Origin: Magnetococcales bacterium
GTDB lineage: Bacteria > Pseudomonadota > Magnetococcia > Magnetococcales > UBA8363
DNA: 64,000 nt
Assembly (NCBI GenBank): GCA_015228815.1
Contig: JADGCV010000001.1
Coordinates: 62,001 to 126,000 of the forward strand
Direction of reading: 5' to 3'
The notes below the pieces were generated by a model that was not told where the DNA came from, did not search any database, and saw nothing but the letters and a program-made list of their open reading frames with translations. This document shows positions 63,427 through 64,000 of this stretch, piece by piece (position 1 is the stretch's first letter; every line of letters begins with the position of its first letter). A program made the position numbers and the translations under genes.

Positions 63427-64000
63427 ATGTCCTCGCGACTGACAGTCCTCGATTTTCCGAGACTCAAGGCGGAACGCCGTCCCATCGTCTGCGTGACTGC
63501 CTACGACTACACCTTCGCCCGACTCCTGGACGATGCCGGCGTCGATTTACTGCTGGTCGGCGACTCCCTGGGAATGGTGATCCAGGGACACGACACCACC
63601 CTGCCGGTAACCCTCGACCAGATGATCTACCACACCCAGGCGGTGGTACGGGGATCGAAAAAGGCATTTGTCGCCTGCGATCTGCCGTTCGGCCTGTGTC
63701 ATCGCTCGGCGGAAGTGGTCCTGGAGGGATCGATTCGCGTCCTGAAGGAATCGGGGGCGCAGGCGGTCAAGGTCGAAGGGGGAACAGTGGTGGCGGAAAC
63801 CATCCATGCCCTGACCTCGCGTCACATTCCTGTTCTCGGCCATGTCGGATTGACCCCCCAATCGGTACATGCCTTCGGCGGTTTCAAGGTGCAGGGGCGC
63901 GGAGAGGCGGCCAATCGGGTATTGGCCGATGCGCTGGCGGTGGAACAGGCGGGGGCGTTCGCCGTGGTCCTGGAAGGGATTCCCGCCAGCCTTGCCGCAA
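63427..64000 (+). CDS. panB: Ketopantoate hydroxymethyltransferase (5' part)
   Basis: 191 codons before the window ends. CVTAYDYTFARLLDDAGVDLLLVGDSLGMVIQGHDTT is the N-terminal signature (Mg-binding Asp in VGDSLG), then ACDLPFG, KVEGG and PVLGHVGLTPQS. Transfers a hydroxymethyl group from methylene-THF to 2-oxoisovalerate in pantothenate synthesis. GGGGAG precedes the ATG. Confidence 0.95.
   Translation, partial: MSSRLTVLDFPRLKAERRPIVCVTAYDYTFARLLDDAGVDLLLVGDSLGMVIQGHDTTLPVTLDQMIYHTQAVVRGSKKAFVACDLPFGLCHRSAEVVLEGSIRVLKESGAQAVKVEGGTVVAETIHALTSRHIPVLGHVGLTPQSVHAFGGFKVQGRGEAANRVLADALAVEQAGAFAVVLEGIPASLAA

Noticed and set aside
63116-63442. 108-codon ORF between folK and panB
   Set aside because: It overlaps the folK end and the panB start, lacks a ribosome site and has no recognisable sequence.

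Overview
The window looks like chromosome of a GC-rich, Gram-negative proteobacterium close to, or branching below, the Alphaproteobacteria; Magnetococcia would fit, but no magnetosome gene is present and this is inference. The signs are a dusB-ntrB-ntrC operon, an F0 ATP synthase operon (atpI-B-E-F) with no F1 genes after it, a tig-clpP-clpX-lon-hupB-tRNA-Val order, an SspB-type ClpXP adaptor and a Pqi envelope system. Most genes read leftward (minus strand).

Layout. 1-1.7 kb: a phage-type switch. An S24/LexA-like repressor faces a leftward operon ending in a Mor-like activator, and a promoter between them is bracketed by two matching operators. 1.8-7.0 kb: a probable antiphage unit, a Schlafen-type AlbA_2 protein overlapping a PHP-SMC ATPase of the Ppl defence type, preceded by a sigma-54 activator without a receiver domain. 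7.2-12.9 kb: F0 ATP synthase and dusB-ntrBC. 13.0-15.7 kb: engB-rsmB-dedA. 15.7-23.3 kb: an asparagine-synthetase-like amidotransferase with a nucleotidyltransferase, a DUF1640-type coiled-coil protein with internal DNA repeats, and a 1227-residue protein with two cyclic-nucleotide-binding domains. 23.8-32.9 kb: pqiABC, a ParB-like/HAD pair, radA, sspB, a PolB-type exonuclease and an exported unknown. 33.2-36.3 kb: a divergent HD-GYP protein, a GAF histidine kinase and dcd.

36.5-46.4 kb: tRNA-Asp and tRNA-Val with a two-gene accessory module between them, then hupB, lon, clpX, clpP, tig, a small gene with a good promoter, and folD. 46.4-50.2 kb: a membrane diguanylate cyclase, lhgO and an AT-richer stretch. 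50.2-54 kb: an unusual thymidylate-synthase-like protein, then a toxin-antitoxin cluster of two tandem HEPN/MNT modules, an MNT remnant and a truncated PIN gene. 54-64 kb: a response-regulator diguanylate cyclase, aroK, tRNA-Gly, and a leftward operon coupling murein-peptide recycling (mpaA-like) with DAP synthesis (dapC, dapD, dapE). A Tat-exported M15 peptidase, folK and the start of panB close the window.

The housekeeping genes form coherent groups: nitrogen control, proteolysis, lysine/murein metabolism, folate/pantothenate. The accessory material sits in four patches: 1-7 kb, 36.7-38.1 kb, about 18.8-23.3 kb and 49.4-54 kb. A GC-rich hairpin repeat occurs at four intergenic places.
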